A stretch of DNA of 6,337 bases from Candidatus Anaerobutyricum stercoripullorum (GCA_019114885.1 DXEQ01000317.1:1-6337); one strand, 5' to 3'; positions 1-6,079 are shown, numbered from the stretch's first letter. Notes: generated from the sequence alone by a model not told the origin. Translations and numbers: made by a program.

Positions 1-66
1 GACAATATTTCTTTGTCAAACATTATGAAATGAATATAAAATCTATACTGTCTTTTGCTGGATGGA

Positions 67-1737
67 CTAGAACAGCCCCGTAATCTTTCCATCGTCGTCC
101 ACATCGATGCCGAATGCGGCCGGTTTCTTCGGCAGGCCAGGCATGGTCATGATGGCTCCGGTGAGGGCTACGACAAAGCCTGCGCCGGCGTTGACGAAGA
201 CGTCGCGGACGCTGATGTTGAAGCCCTGCGGGCGGCCCAGTTTGGTCTGGTCGTCCGAGAGGGAGTACTGGGTTTTTGCCATGCAGACCGGCAGATTGCC
301 GAAGCCCAGGTCGGTGAGCTTATCAAGCATCTTCTCTGCAGCCGGGTCGAAGTTGACTCCGTCGGCGCCGTAGATTTCTCTGGCGATGGTGTTGATCTTC
401 TCTTTTAATGGCATCTCATCCGGGTACAGTACGTGAAAGTCGCTCTTCTTTGTATCGAGAGTAGACAGTACCTTTTCTGCCAGGGCGATACCGCCTTCGC
501 CGCCTTTGGCCCATACTTCGGAGAGAGCGAATTCACAGCCCCGCTCCTCACAGAAATTGCGGATATATTCGTATTCTGCCTGGGTGTCGGTGAGGAAGGA
601 GTTCAGGGTCACAACGATCGGAACGCCGAACTTCTGCAGGTTCTCGATGTGCTTTTCGAGGTTGCAGATGCCCTTTGCCAGCGCGTCAAGGTTCTCGGTG
701 GAGAGCTGATCCTTCGGCACGCCGCCGTTGTATTTTAACGCGCGGACGGTGGCAACCAGAACGACTGCGTCCGGTTTCAGGCCGGCCATCCGACATTTAA
801 TATTCATAAATTTCTCTGCGCCCAGGTCAGCGCCGAAGCCTGCCTCGGTGATGACGATGTCGGCCAGTTTCAGCGCGCTCTTTGTGGCGCGGACACTGTT
901 GCAGCCGTGGGCGATGTTGGCGAACGGACCGCCGTGGACGATGGCGCCGGTGTTCTCAAGGGTCTGGATCAGGTTCGGTTTGATGGCGTCCTTCAGGAGG
1001 GCGGCCATGGCGCCCACTGCCTTAAGTTGTCCGGCGGTCACCGGGTTGCCGTCCAGATCGTAGGCCACGATGATGCGGGACAGACGCTCTTTTAAGTCTT
1101 TCATATCATTGGCCAGACAGAGGATAGCCATGATCTCTGTTGCCACAGTGATGACAAAATGATCCTCGCGCACGAAGCCGTCGGCTTTCTTACCGAGACC
1201 GATGACGATGTTTCTGAGAGCGCGGTCGTTCATATCGAGACACCGTTTCCAGATTACCTGTCTGGTGTCGATGCGCAGTTCGTTGCCCTGCTGAATGTGG
1301 TTGTCCAGCATGGCGGCCAGCAGGTTGTTGGCGGAGGTGATGGCGTGGAAGTCGCCGGTAAAGTGAAGGTTCAGGTCTTCCATCGGAACGACCTGCGCGT
1401 ATCCGCCGCCGGCAGCGCCGCCCTTGATGCCGAAGCAAGGACCGAGGGACGGCTCGCGGAGAGCCAGGAGACATTTCTTATCAAGCTTGGCCAGAGCCTG
1501 TGCCAGACCGATGCTGGTGGTAGTCTTGCCTTCGCCGGCCGGCGTCGGGTTGATGGCGGTCACCAGAACCAGCTTGCCGTCCGGGCGGTCCTCAATCTCA
1601 TTTAACAGTTCATCGGAAAACTTTGCCTTGTATTTTCCGTACAATTCCAAATCATCTTCACCGATGCCGTATTTGGCCGCTACGTCGCGGATTGGCAGCA
1701 TGGTCGCTTCCTGTGCAATCTGAATATCTGTCTTCAT
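67..1737 (-). CDS. fhs: Formate-tetrahydrofolate ligase (10-formyl-THF synthetase)
   Basis: This cytoplasmic enzyme joins formate to tetrahydrofolate with ATP, giving 10-formyl-THF for purine and formyl-methionine synthesis; in acetogens it is also a Wood-Ljungdahl step. The 556-residue product has the usual full length of the family. Visible motifs are the phosphate-binding loop TPAGEGKTTT (residues 65-74), the first family signature GIKGGAAGGGY (103-113) and the second, VATVRALKYNGG (328-339). All are intact. The ATG at 1737 is chosen because AGAAAGGA lies 8 bases upstream and the protein then begins MKTDIQIAQ, as in homologues. The reading frame stays open to 1821, but that extension runs through the riboswitch terminator and has no ribosome site. 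The stop is TAG. A ZTP riboswitch and its own promoter lie upstream. No intrinsic terminator is visible in the 66 bases after the stop. Family assignment is near certain; whether the host is an acetogen cannot be told from here. Confidence 0.98.
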   Translation of the reverse strand: MKTDIQIAQEATMLPIRDVAAKYGIGEDDLELYGKYKAKFSDELLNEIEDRPDGKLVLVTAINPTPAGEGKTTTSIGLAQALAKLDKKCLLALREPSLGPCFGIKGGAAGGGYAQVVPMEDLNLHFTGDFHAITSANNLLAAMLDNHIQQGNELRIDTRQVIWKRCLDMNDRALRNIVIGLGKKADGFVREDHFVITVATEIMAILCLANDMKDLKERLSRIIVAYDLDGNPVTAGQLKAVGAMAALLKDAIKPNLIQTLENTGAIVHGGPFANIAHGCNSVRATKSALKLADIVITEAGFGADLGAEKFMNIKCRMAGLKPDAVVLVATVRALKYNGGVPKDQLSTENLDALAKGICNLEKHIENLQKFGVPIVVTLNSFLTDTQAEYEYIRNFCEERGCEFALSEVWAKGGEGGIALAEKVLSTLDTKKSDFHVLYPDEMPLKEKINTIAREIYGADGVNFDPAAEKMLDKLTDLGFGNLPVCMAKTQYSLSDDQTKLGRPQGFNISVRDVFVNAGAGFVVALTGAIMTMPGLPKKPAAFGIDVDDDGKITGLF

Positions 1738-1745
1738 AAATACAT

Positions 1746-1753
1746 TCCTTTCT
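1746..1753 (-). promoter_or_regulatory. Ribosome binding site of fhs
   Basis: On the minus strand this reads AGAAAGGA, eight bases before the ATG at 1737. It fixes the start there and argues against the longer frame opening at 1821. Confidence 0.85.
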
Positions 1754-1800
1754 CTTTTTGAATAGCGCCGCAGTACGCGGATTCTTATATCGTTTCGTGT

Positions 1801-1832
1801 AAACAAAAAGGGCAGCTTCAAAGAAGCTGCCC
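1801..1832 (-). terminator. Intrinsic terminator: expression platform of the fhs riboswitch
   Basis: On the minus strand GGGCAGCTTC (1823-1832) pairs perfectly over 10 bp with GAAGCTGCCC (1810-1819) across a TTT loop, followed by TTTTTGTTT. It lies between the promoter and the fhs start, so it would stop transcription before the gene. Its first four bases (GGGC, 1829-1832) are also the 3' end of the ZTP aptamer core. Ligand-stabilised aptamer and full terminator should therefore exclude each other, giving an ON switch. The hairpin is seen; the switching is inferred from the family. Confidence 0.93.
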
Positions 1833-1919
1833 AGACGGTCGGCTGATAACAGACAGCGGATATGCTGCCCTCCGGTCACACTGTGTACGCTCACAAATCC
1901 GTCAGCGACCGGATATGCT
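1805..1919 (-). promoter_or_regulatory. ZTP (pfl motif) riboswitch controlling fhs
   Basis: On the minus strand, P1 is CCGGTC (1907-1912) pairing with GACCGG (1872-1877). Inside it are the conserved-looking CTGACGGA stretch and a small P2 hairpin, TGTG/CACA (1892-1895 with 1882-1885) with a six-base loop. A linker then leads to the hallmark GCCGACCGTCTGGGC (1829-1843), the P3 element that binds the ligand. This matches the pfl motif, which senses ZTP/ZMP, purine intermediates that build up when 10-formyl-THF is scarce, and which commonly precedes fhs, purH, folD or glyA. An overlapping terminator follows, so the expected logic is that ZTP binding protects P3, blocks termination and raises fhs expression. 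The assignment was made from remembered consensus and gene context, without a covariance-model search. Confidence 0.88.
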
Positions 1920-1976
1920 TTAAATGTCTTGTCGAAAAGAAGAACTCCTCCCCGGCAAATTCTTAAAACTGTCTAT

Positions 1977-2005
1977 ATCATTGCATATTTGAAAATCTTT
2001 GTCAA
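1977..2005 (-). promoter_or_regulatory. Sigma-A-type promoter of the riboswitch-fhs unit
   Basis: On the minus strand a perfect -35 TTGACA (2000-2005) is followed by a 17-base spacer and a -10 AATGAT (1977-1982) preceded by TGC, an extended -10. Transcription would begin near 1970, about 58 bases before the aptamer, giving a leader of roughly 230 bases. Because this promoter lies beyond the stop of the upstream membrane-protein gene, fhs can be transcribed on its own. Confidence 0.75.
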
Positions 2006-2088
2006 CACCAAAATGCGGATATACCGAAAGCAAATGAGGGAAACCGCGCTTATGTCAGGGTCAGATGGTCACTTCCCGACGCAGGCAA

Positions 2089-3420
2089 TCACTGGCTGAT
2101 ATCCACCCACATAACCGGTTTTACAGAAAATGTATCGTCGGTACAGTCGTATCCGTAATTCATCACGGTGCGGTTCGGGTAGACAAAGGCCATGGAGCCT
2201 TCATTGGCACCCGGCGTCCGCAGCCACCAGCAGGTTTCGGTGCCGTGGAGGGTGTCGTAATATCCGGCGGCCTCGCTGGAACTTAACAAAAAGACCTTAT
2301 CCACGGTGTCCTTTCCGGCGGAAGTATGATAGACCGGGTTGTCCTCCGCGATGACATTGGTGTCCTTTAAAATGTTGATCTCAGCCTCCGCGAAATTCTC
2401 TTCAAGGAAGTTGCTGTTGAGCCAGCGGCGGATGGAAGAAGTCTCCCATGTGCACGGACTGTCCTCAGACTGAAAGGCGATATCCGTGATGGACTTATCT
2501 TTGATAAGGAGGGCCTGATCTTCTGTCCGGTCCAGAACACGCCATTCCAGATTGGCAAACATCACAATGTCGCCCAGCTCAGCCTGGCGGATGTCTTCTT
2601 TCTCCAGGGCGGTCAGGTGGTCGGCGCTGTCTTTATAATTCTCGCGGGCCAGTGTGTAAAATCCGGCATAAGCGGCGTCTGCAGAATCTTCGTTATCACT
2701 GTCCTGGGCGGCGAGAGCGGCCTCATATCTCTGTTCCTGATAATCGGCGTAATCATCGTCGCTGCCGGTGCGTTCGTAAGCAATCTGATAGCAGTGCCAT
2801 GCGGTCTCATGATCGCCAAACAGGGAGAGGGCGGCTCCGGCGCACTGATAAAAAGCGGTCGTTCTTGAGAAAGCCAGCAGGGCGATGATGACGGCAATGA
2901 AGCCGAGGCTCACCCAGAGACTGTGCCGTTTCATTTCCGCAGCCTTCTTTGCGGCCATCTCTCCGCAGGCAGCGGCCTGCTGCTCGGAGTCCGTACATTT
3001 GCCAAGACGTTCGTAAAGTTCTTCGCTGACCTTCCGCTTCGGAATCTTATGCTTTAATTCGTGGCGGTGGATCCGCTCGAAAACAGTCTGGGCAGAATAG
3101 TAATCTTCCGGCGTCCTGGCCCGGTCGCGAATCTGGCAGGCCTCTTCGTAAAGTGCGATCTTCCCCTCCGCCCGGGCGGCGTACTTTTTCTTGCGGAGAT
3201 CGCGGAGCAGCGGCCGGACTTCCATATAAGGCCGGGCGCGCCGCAGGTACTTGATGGCCCGGTGGTAATACTTATCCTGCTCTTCAAACTGCTTCATATG
3301 TTCTGCGATATTGATATATCTGAGAGCGGTATTGTAGTGCTGCTGCGCAAGCTCCTCCGCAGTCAGTTCTTCTTCGGAAGCTTCATTGAGCTGGATGTCT
3401 ATTTTTTCATCGTTTCTCAT
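2089..3420 (-). CDS. Single-pass membrane protein with TPR-like helices and C-terminal DUF6273-like domain
   Basis: The function is unknown. The 443-residue product has three parts. Residues 20-165 are hydrophilic, charged and helical, with segments such as YEEACQIRDRARTPEDYYSA (91-110) that resemble TPR-like repeats. A hydrophobic helix follows at about 168-185. The rest is outside if the basic MKRH before the helix stays in the cytoplasm, and it contains a second helical stretch with NYKDSADHL (261-269) and a domain from about 281 to 441. That domain has the order typical of DUF6273: LEWRVLD (291-297), IRRWLNSNF (330-338), DKVFLLSSSEA (374-384), WWLRTPG (398-404) and a closing VKPVMWVD. There is no signal peptide or LPXTG motif. 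The ATG at 3420 has AGAAAGGA 11 bases upstream, slightly far. The stop is TGA, and no terminator is visible before the fhs promoter. DUF6273 naming rests on recalled motifs. A sensing or scaffolding role is only a guess. Confidence 0.87.
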   Translation of the reverse strand: MRNDEKIDIQLNEASEEELTAEELAQQHYNTALRYINIAEHMKQFEEQDKYYHRAIKYLRRARPYMEVRPLLRDLRKKKYAARAEGKIALYEEACQIRDRARTPEDYYSAQTVFERIHRHELKHKIPKRKVSEELYERLGKCTDSEQQAAACGEMAAKKAAEMKRHSLWVSLGFIAVIIALLAFSRTTAFYQCAGAALSLFGDHETAWHCYQIAYERTGSDDDYADYQEQRYEAALAAQDSDNEDSADAAYAGFYTLARENYKDSADHLTALEKEDIRQAELGDIVMFANLEWRVLDRTEDQALLIKDKSITDIAFQSEDSPCTWETSSIRRWLNSNFLEENFAEAEINILKDTNVIAEDNPVYHTSAGKDTVDKVFLLSSSEAAGYYDTLHGTETCWWLRTPGANEGSMAFVYPNRTVMNYGYDCTDDTFSVKPVMWVDISQ

Positions 3421-3523
3421 GAGAAGGACATTCCTTTCTGATTCTTAAGAATAGTGATTATTCAGCAACATTTTTGCGCCGACAGGCGCATGGCTGTACA
3501 GTTTCGAAAAATGTAATCAGGTT

Positions 3524-3552
3524 ATCTTACCATTTTTTCAGGGCGAATACAA
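3524..3552 (-). promoter_or_regulatory. Candidate promoter of the DUF6273-like membrane protein
   Basis: On the minus strand TTGTAT (3547-3552) is followed by a 17-base spacer and TAAGAT (3524-3529), which is preceded by TGG, an extended -10. The -35 is weak (3 of 6 consensus bases). Transcription would start near 3517, leaving a leader of about 97 bases. The -35 lies inside an AGGGC/GCCCT dyad (3540-3557). Confidence 0.45.
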
Positions 3553-3573
3553 GCCCTCTGTGCATTTCGGGCC

Positions 3574-3606
3574 AAATAAAAAGCGGCTGCCCGTGAAGGA
3601 CAGCCG
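3574..3606 (-). terminator. Intrinsic terminator of rbsK
   Basis: On the minus strand CGGCTGTCC (3598-3606) pairs over 9 bp, including one U-G pair, with GGGCAGCCG (3584-3592) across a five-base loop. It is followed by CTTTTTATTT (3574-3583). It begins 13 bases after the rbsK stop and separates rbsK from the membrane-protein gene. Confidence 0.93.
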
Positions 3607-3619
3607 GTAAATATCTTTA

Positions 3620-4543
3620 TTATGCCCGCTCTGCGAGAAATGCGTCGATGGCGTCTTTTGTCGGCAGAGACGGCTGTGCGCCCAGATGCTGTACGGAGAT
3701 CGCTGCGGCTGCGCTGGCGTATCTTGCTGCGGCAACGATGTCGCCGGTCTCTGTAAACTGTTTGACCAAAACACCGGTAAAGCAGTCTCCGGCTGCGGTC
3801 GGGTCCACGGCTTCCACCTTGAAGGTCGGAACCATCTGGCAGATGCCCTCACCGTAGATAAAGGAACCCTTATCTCCCATCTTCAAAACAACGTATTTGC
3901 AGTTGGAGCGCTCGTGAAGAATCTTGCACGCTTCGATGCAGGTCTCGTCATCTTTCGGAAGGATGCCCACAAGGGCCTCGGTCTCGGTCTCGTTCGGAGA
4001 GAGGATGGTGATGCCCTGGAACTTCTCAATCGGGTAATCCTGCGCCGGGCCTGCGTCCAGACAGGTGATCATACCGCGCTCTTTGGCCAGTTCAAACGCC
4101 CGCACATTGCTCTCCAGAGGAATCTCCAGCTGCATCATCAATGCGTCATACTCTTTATCCTTAAATGCGGCTTCCACGGATTCCGGTGAGGTGTCGTTGT
4201 TGGCGCCGGTGTAGATGGCGAGACGGTTCATGCCGTCCTCTTCCAGCATGATAACGGCCATACCGGTGTTCGCTCCCTCTTTCAGCTTCAGGTTGGATAC
4301 GTCAATGCCCACGTCCTGCAGCATGCCAAGAAGAGCCTCCCCGTTGGCGTCCTGTCCCAGCGTACCGCAGACAGATACGTCGCCGCCCGCCTTGGCTGCG
4401 GCCACTGCGGAGTTGCTTCCCTTACCGCCGCCCGCATTGGAATAGGAAGTGCCAAGAAGACTCTCGCTCGGGTGAGGGATTCTAGGCATCTGTAAGATCA
4501 GATCCATCATGATGCTGCCAACCATTAAAATTTTTGCTGCCAT
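3620..4543 (-). CDS. rbsK: Ribokinase-like PfkB-family carbohydrate kinase
   Basis: This cytoplasmic kinase probably phosphorylates D-ribose to ribose 5-phosphate with ATP. The 307-residue product has the usual ribokinase length. The sugar-binding N-terminus carries VGSIMMDL with Asp14, and the first PfkB signature is GGGKGSNSAVAAAKAG (38-53). SPNETE (182-187) and the second signature DPTAAGDCFTG (247-257) follow; Asp253 is the expected catalytic base and AAGD the anion hole. Ribokinases more often read DTTAAGD, so Pro248 is a small variation. The ATG at 4543 is chosen because GGAGGA lies eight bases upstream and the protein then begins MAAKILMVGS; the frame opens 40 codons earlier, but that stretch contains the promoter. 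The gene is monocistronic, with its own promoter and terminator. No ribose transporter or rbsD is nearby, so another sugar or a nucleoside remains possible. Family is very sure, substrate moderately. Confidence 0.92.
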   Translation of the reverse strand: MAAKILMVGSIMMDLILQMPRIPHPSESLLGTSYSNAGGGKGSNSAVAAAKAGGDVSVCGTLGQDANGEALLGMLQDVGIDVSNLKLKEGANTGMAVIMLEEDGMNRLAIYTGANNDTSPESVEAAFKDKEYDALMMQLEIPLESNVRAFELAKERGMITCLDAGPAQDYPIEKFQGITILSPNETETEALVGILPKDDETCIEACKILHERSNCKYVVLKMGDKGSFIYGEGICQMVPTFKVEAVDPTAAGDCFTGVLVKQFTETGDIVAAARYASAAAAISVQHLGAQPSLPTKDAIDAFLAERA

Positions 4544-4551
4544 AATACTTA

Positions 4552-4557
4552 TCCTCC
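4552..4557 (-). promoter_or_regulatory. Ribosome binding site of rbsK
   Basis: On the minus strand this reads GGAGGA, eight bases before the ATG at 4543. It decides that start over the upstream ATG at 4663, which lies on the far side of the promoter. Confidence 0.9.
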
Positions 4558-4597
4558 ATTTGTACATAATGACTGAAAATAAACCAATTCTATGGCT

Positions 4598-4626
4598 ATT
4601 GTAAAGAAAAAAACGGTAAAAGTCAA
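4598..4626 (-). promoter_or_regulatory. Sigma-A-type promoter of rbsK
   Basis: On the minus strand TTGACT (4621-4626) is followed by exactly 17 bases and TACAAT (4598-4603). Both hexamers match the consensus at five of six positions. Transcription would start near 4591, giving a leader of about 48 bases. Confidence 0.85.
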
Positions 4627-4676
4627 GGTTTTCACAGGGATGCATGGTGGATTCTTTGGACAAAATGCTGTATGTT

Positions 4677-4692
4677 CAAAGGGAATCCTTTG
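4677..4692 (+). promoter_or_regulatory. Perfect palindrome between the divergent promoters (candidate operator)
   Basis: CAAAGG (4677-4682) and CCTTTG (4687-4692) form a perfect inverted repeat around GAAT. It lies about 50 bases upstream of the rbsK -35 and about 22 bases upstream of the candidate -35 of the class V enzyme, a typical place for a dimeric regulator. It does not match the catabolite-repression cre consensus. No protein is assigned; the symmetry is seen and the role is inferred. Confidence 0.35.
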
Positions 4693-4714
4693 GTTGATTT
4701 TGATAAGATTCCGG

Positions 4715-4743
4715 TGTAAAGAAAAAGGCGGAAATGGTACAAT
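4715..4743 (+). promoter_or_regulatory. Candidate promoter of the class V aminotransferase gene
   Basis: TACAAT (4738-4743) is a good -10 and is preceded by TGG, an extended -10. Seventeen bases upstream is only a weak -35, TGTAAA (4715-4720). Transcription would start near 4750, leaving a short leader of about 30 bases. It points away from the rbsK promoter. Confidence 0.6.
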
Positions 4744-4768
4744 ATCTCATAGAAACAGCCAGAAAAAC

Positions 4769-4776
4769 GAGGTGAT
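4769..4776 (+). promoter_or_regulatory. Ribosome binding site of the class V aminotransferase gene
   Basis: GAGGTGAT is fully complementary to the 3' end of 16S rRNA and lies just before the ATG at 4781. It decides this start over the ATG at 4592 in the same frame, which is upstream of the promoter. Confidence 0.9.
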
Positions 4777-4780
4777 TGTT

Positions 4781-5917
4781 ATGATATATTTTGACAACGC
4801 GGCCACGACCCTGCATAAGCCCGCGGAGGTGGCGGAGGCAGTGAAGGACGCCATCCTCACCCTGGGAAATGCATCCCGGGGCGCCCACGAGGCGGCCCTG
4901 TCCGGCATGCGCAGTCTCTATGCGGCAAGAGAGATGCTCTGCGAACTCTTTCACGGGGACGGTCCGGAGCGGACGGCCTTTACCCTGAATTCCACCATGG
5001 CGCTGAATATTGTCATTCAGGGTCTCTTCTCGCCGGGCGACCACGTGATCACAACGGCGCTGGAGCATAATTCCGTGCTCCGCCCTCTGTATCTCATGGA
5101 GGAGCGGGGTGTGGAACTGACCATCCTCCCGGCAGATAAAAAGGGAAACATTGACTACGATGATTTTGAAAAAAATGTACGGTCTTCCACCCGGGCGGTG
5201 GTGTGCACCCACGCGTCCAATCTCACAGGAAATGTACTGGATCTCGACTTTATCGGAGAGTTCTGCCGAAAACACGGGCTTCTTTTTGTGGTGGACGCCT
5301 CCCAGACAGCCGGCGTCCTGCCCATTCATATGAAGAAATGTAATATCTCTGTCCTCTGTTTTACCGGCCACAAGGGACTGATGGGGCCGCAGGGAACCGG
5401 CGGTCTGCTGGTAAGAGAGGGCGTAGATATCCGCCCCCTTCTTGCCGGCGGCAGCGGCGTCCGCTCCTACAGCAAAACCCATCCGGCCGATATGCCCACC
5501 GCGCTGGAGGCGGGCACCCTGAACGCCCACGGGATTGCGGGGCTGCGCGCGGCGTTCGACTATCTGAAACGGGAAGGGCAGGAGAAGCTGTACGAAAAAG
5601 AACAGATGCTGATGCAGACCTTCTACGAGGGTATCCGGGACATCCCTTCTGTGACCGTCTATGGAGATTTCAGTGTGAGACGGCGCGCCCCGATCGTGGC
5701 ACTCAATATCGGCGATTACGATTCCGGTCAGGTCAGCGACGAACTGCTGACCCGCTTCGACATCGCCACCAGGGCCGGCGCCCACTGCGCGCCCCTTATG
5801 CATGAGGCCCTCGGTACCAGAGAGCAGGGAGCGGTGCGGTTCAGCTTCTCTCACTTTAATACTATGGAAGAAATAGAAGAAGGCATCCGGGCCGTGCGGA
5901 TACTGGCAACAGAGTAA
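4781..5917 (+). CDS. Class V PLP-dependent enzyme, cysteine desulfurase family
   Basis: This cytoplasmic enzyme probably removes sulfur (or selenium) from cysteine as a persulfide. The 378-residue product begins MIYFDNAATT, the standard opening of this fold. Key positions are His96 in LEHNS (ring stacking), Asn147 in SNLTG, Asp172 and Gln175 in VDASQT, and the PLP lysine Lys198 in FTGHKGL. Near the C-terminus RAGAHCAP (331-338) places Cys336 where SufS-type enzymes carry the catalytic cysteine, so the active site looks complete. The overall pattern, including FNTMEEIEEGI at the end, best fits the EF2568-like family rather than classical IscS or SufS. No iscU, sufU, sufBCD, thiI or selD neighbour is present, so the sulfur acceptor is unknown. 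Start chosen from the ribosome site at 4769-4776; stop TAA. No terminator is visible after it. Family is very sure, exact reaction inferred. Confidence 0.93.
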   Translation: MIYFDNAATTLHKPAEVAEAVKDAILTLGNASRGAHEAALSGMRSLYAAREMLCELFHGDGPERTAFTLNSTMALNIVIQGLFSPGDHVITTALEHNSVLRPLYLMEERGVELTILPADKKGNIDYDDFEKNVRSSTRAVVCTHASNLTGNVLDLDFIGEFCRKHGLLFVVDASQTAGVLPIHMKKCNISVLCFTGHKGLMGPQGTGGLLVREGVDIRPLLAGGSGVRSYSKTHPADMPTALEAGTLNAHGIAGLRAAFDYLKREGQEKLYEKEQMLMQTFYEGIRDIPSVTVYGDFSVRRRAPIVALNIGDYDSGQVSDELLTRFDIATRAGAHCAPLMHEALGTREQGAVRFSFSHFNTMEEIEEGIRAVRILATE

Positions 5918-5953
5918 AAAAGGTCAAGCATCATGTGGTAAAAATATTATAAT

Positions 5954-5987
5954 AATTGTGTACAAATTGTGACTAAATTGTGAAAAA
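5954..5987 (+). repeat. Three tandem 11-base repeats upstream of the secreted-protein promoter
   Basis: AATTGTG occurs at 5954-5960, 5965-5971 and 5976-5982, an exact 11-base period, about one turn of the helix. The intervening bases (TACA, ACTA, AAAA) are only partly alike. No fourth copy lies on either side. The array ends about 16 bases before the -35 of the next gene. Direct repeats on one face of the DNA at this spacing are typical of sites for OmpR/PhoB-type response regulators. The array is seen; the regulator is inferred. Confidence 0.6.
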
Positions 5988-6002
5988 TAAACAAAAAAAC
6001 AG

Positions 6003-6031
6003 TTGCCACAGGGGTATATCTGTGATATCCT
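6003..6031 (+). promoter_or_regulatory. Sigma-A-type promoter of the secreted-protein gene
   Basis: TTGCCA (6003-6008, five of six consensus bases) is followed by 17 bases and TATCCT (6026-6031, four of six), preceded by TGA, an extended -10. Transcription would start near 6038. The spacer region carries the dyad CACAG/CTGTG (6007-6011 with 6020-6024), which may be an operator. Confidence 0.65.
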
Positions 6032-6064
6032 TATGGCAGGTAACACGAAACATTTTTTACAGCA

Positions 6065-6071
6065 AAAGGAG
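6065..6071 (+). promoter_or_regulatory. Ribosome binding site deciding the start at 6080
   Basis: AAAGGAG lies only two bases before an ATG at 6074 but eight bases before a second in-frame ATG at 6080. The spacing favours 6080. Confidence 0.85.
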
Positions 6072-6079
6072 TAATGTTT

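Noticed and set aside
1..66. GACAA...TTGTC dyad at 1-17 and a minus-strand TTGACA at 14-19 downstream of fhs, as terminator or promoter
   Set aside because: The dyad has only five pairs and no T-tract follows within the window. The TTGACA would need a -10 to the left of base 1, so it cannot be judged.
1159..1605. Plus-strand open frames inside fhs (also at 55-408 and 433-738)
   Set aside because: They are antisense to a gene with full-length family motifs and have no promoter, ribosome site or recognisable product.
1738..1821. N-terminal extension of fhs to the ATG at 1821
   Set aside because: It would be encoded inside the riboswitch terminator, has no ribosome site, and adds 28 residues that the family lacks.
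1805..1919. T-box leader or other amino-acid riboswitch in front of fhs
   Set aside because: No T-box sequence or specifier stem is visible, while the GCCGACCGTCTGGGC core and gene context fit the ZTP class.
3540..3557. AGGGC/GCCCT hairpin as a second terminator after rbsK
   Set aside because: On the minus strand it is followed by G and then A residues, and the strong terminator at 3574-3606 already ends rbsK. It overlaps the candidate -35 of the next gene instead.
4592..4780. 63-codon N-terminal extension of the class V enzyme
   Set aside because: It lies upstream of the predicted promoter and ribosome site, and the family begins at MIYFDNAATT.
4676..5854. Long open frame (392 codons) on the minus strand, antisense to the class V enzyme
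   Set aside because: It mirrors a GC-rich gene with clear catalytic motifs on the other strand. Its translation shows no recognisable domain, and no ribosome site was evident.
6074..6079. Start of the secreted protein at the first ATG (6074)
   Set aside because: It is only two bases from the ribosome site, too close for initiation; the ATG at 6080 has normal spacing and gives the usual MKK signal-peptide start.
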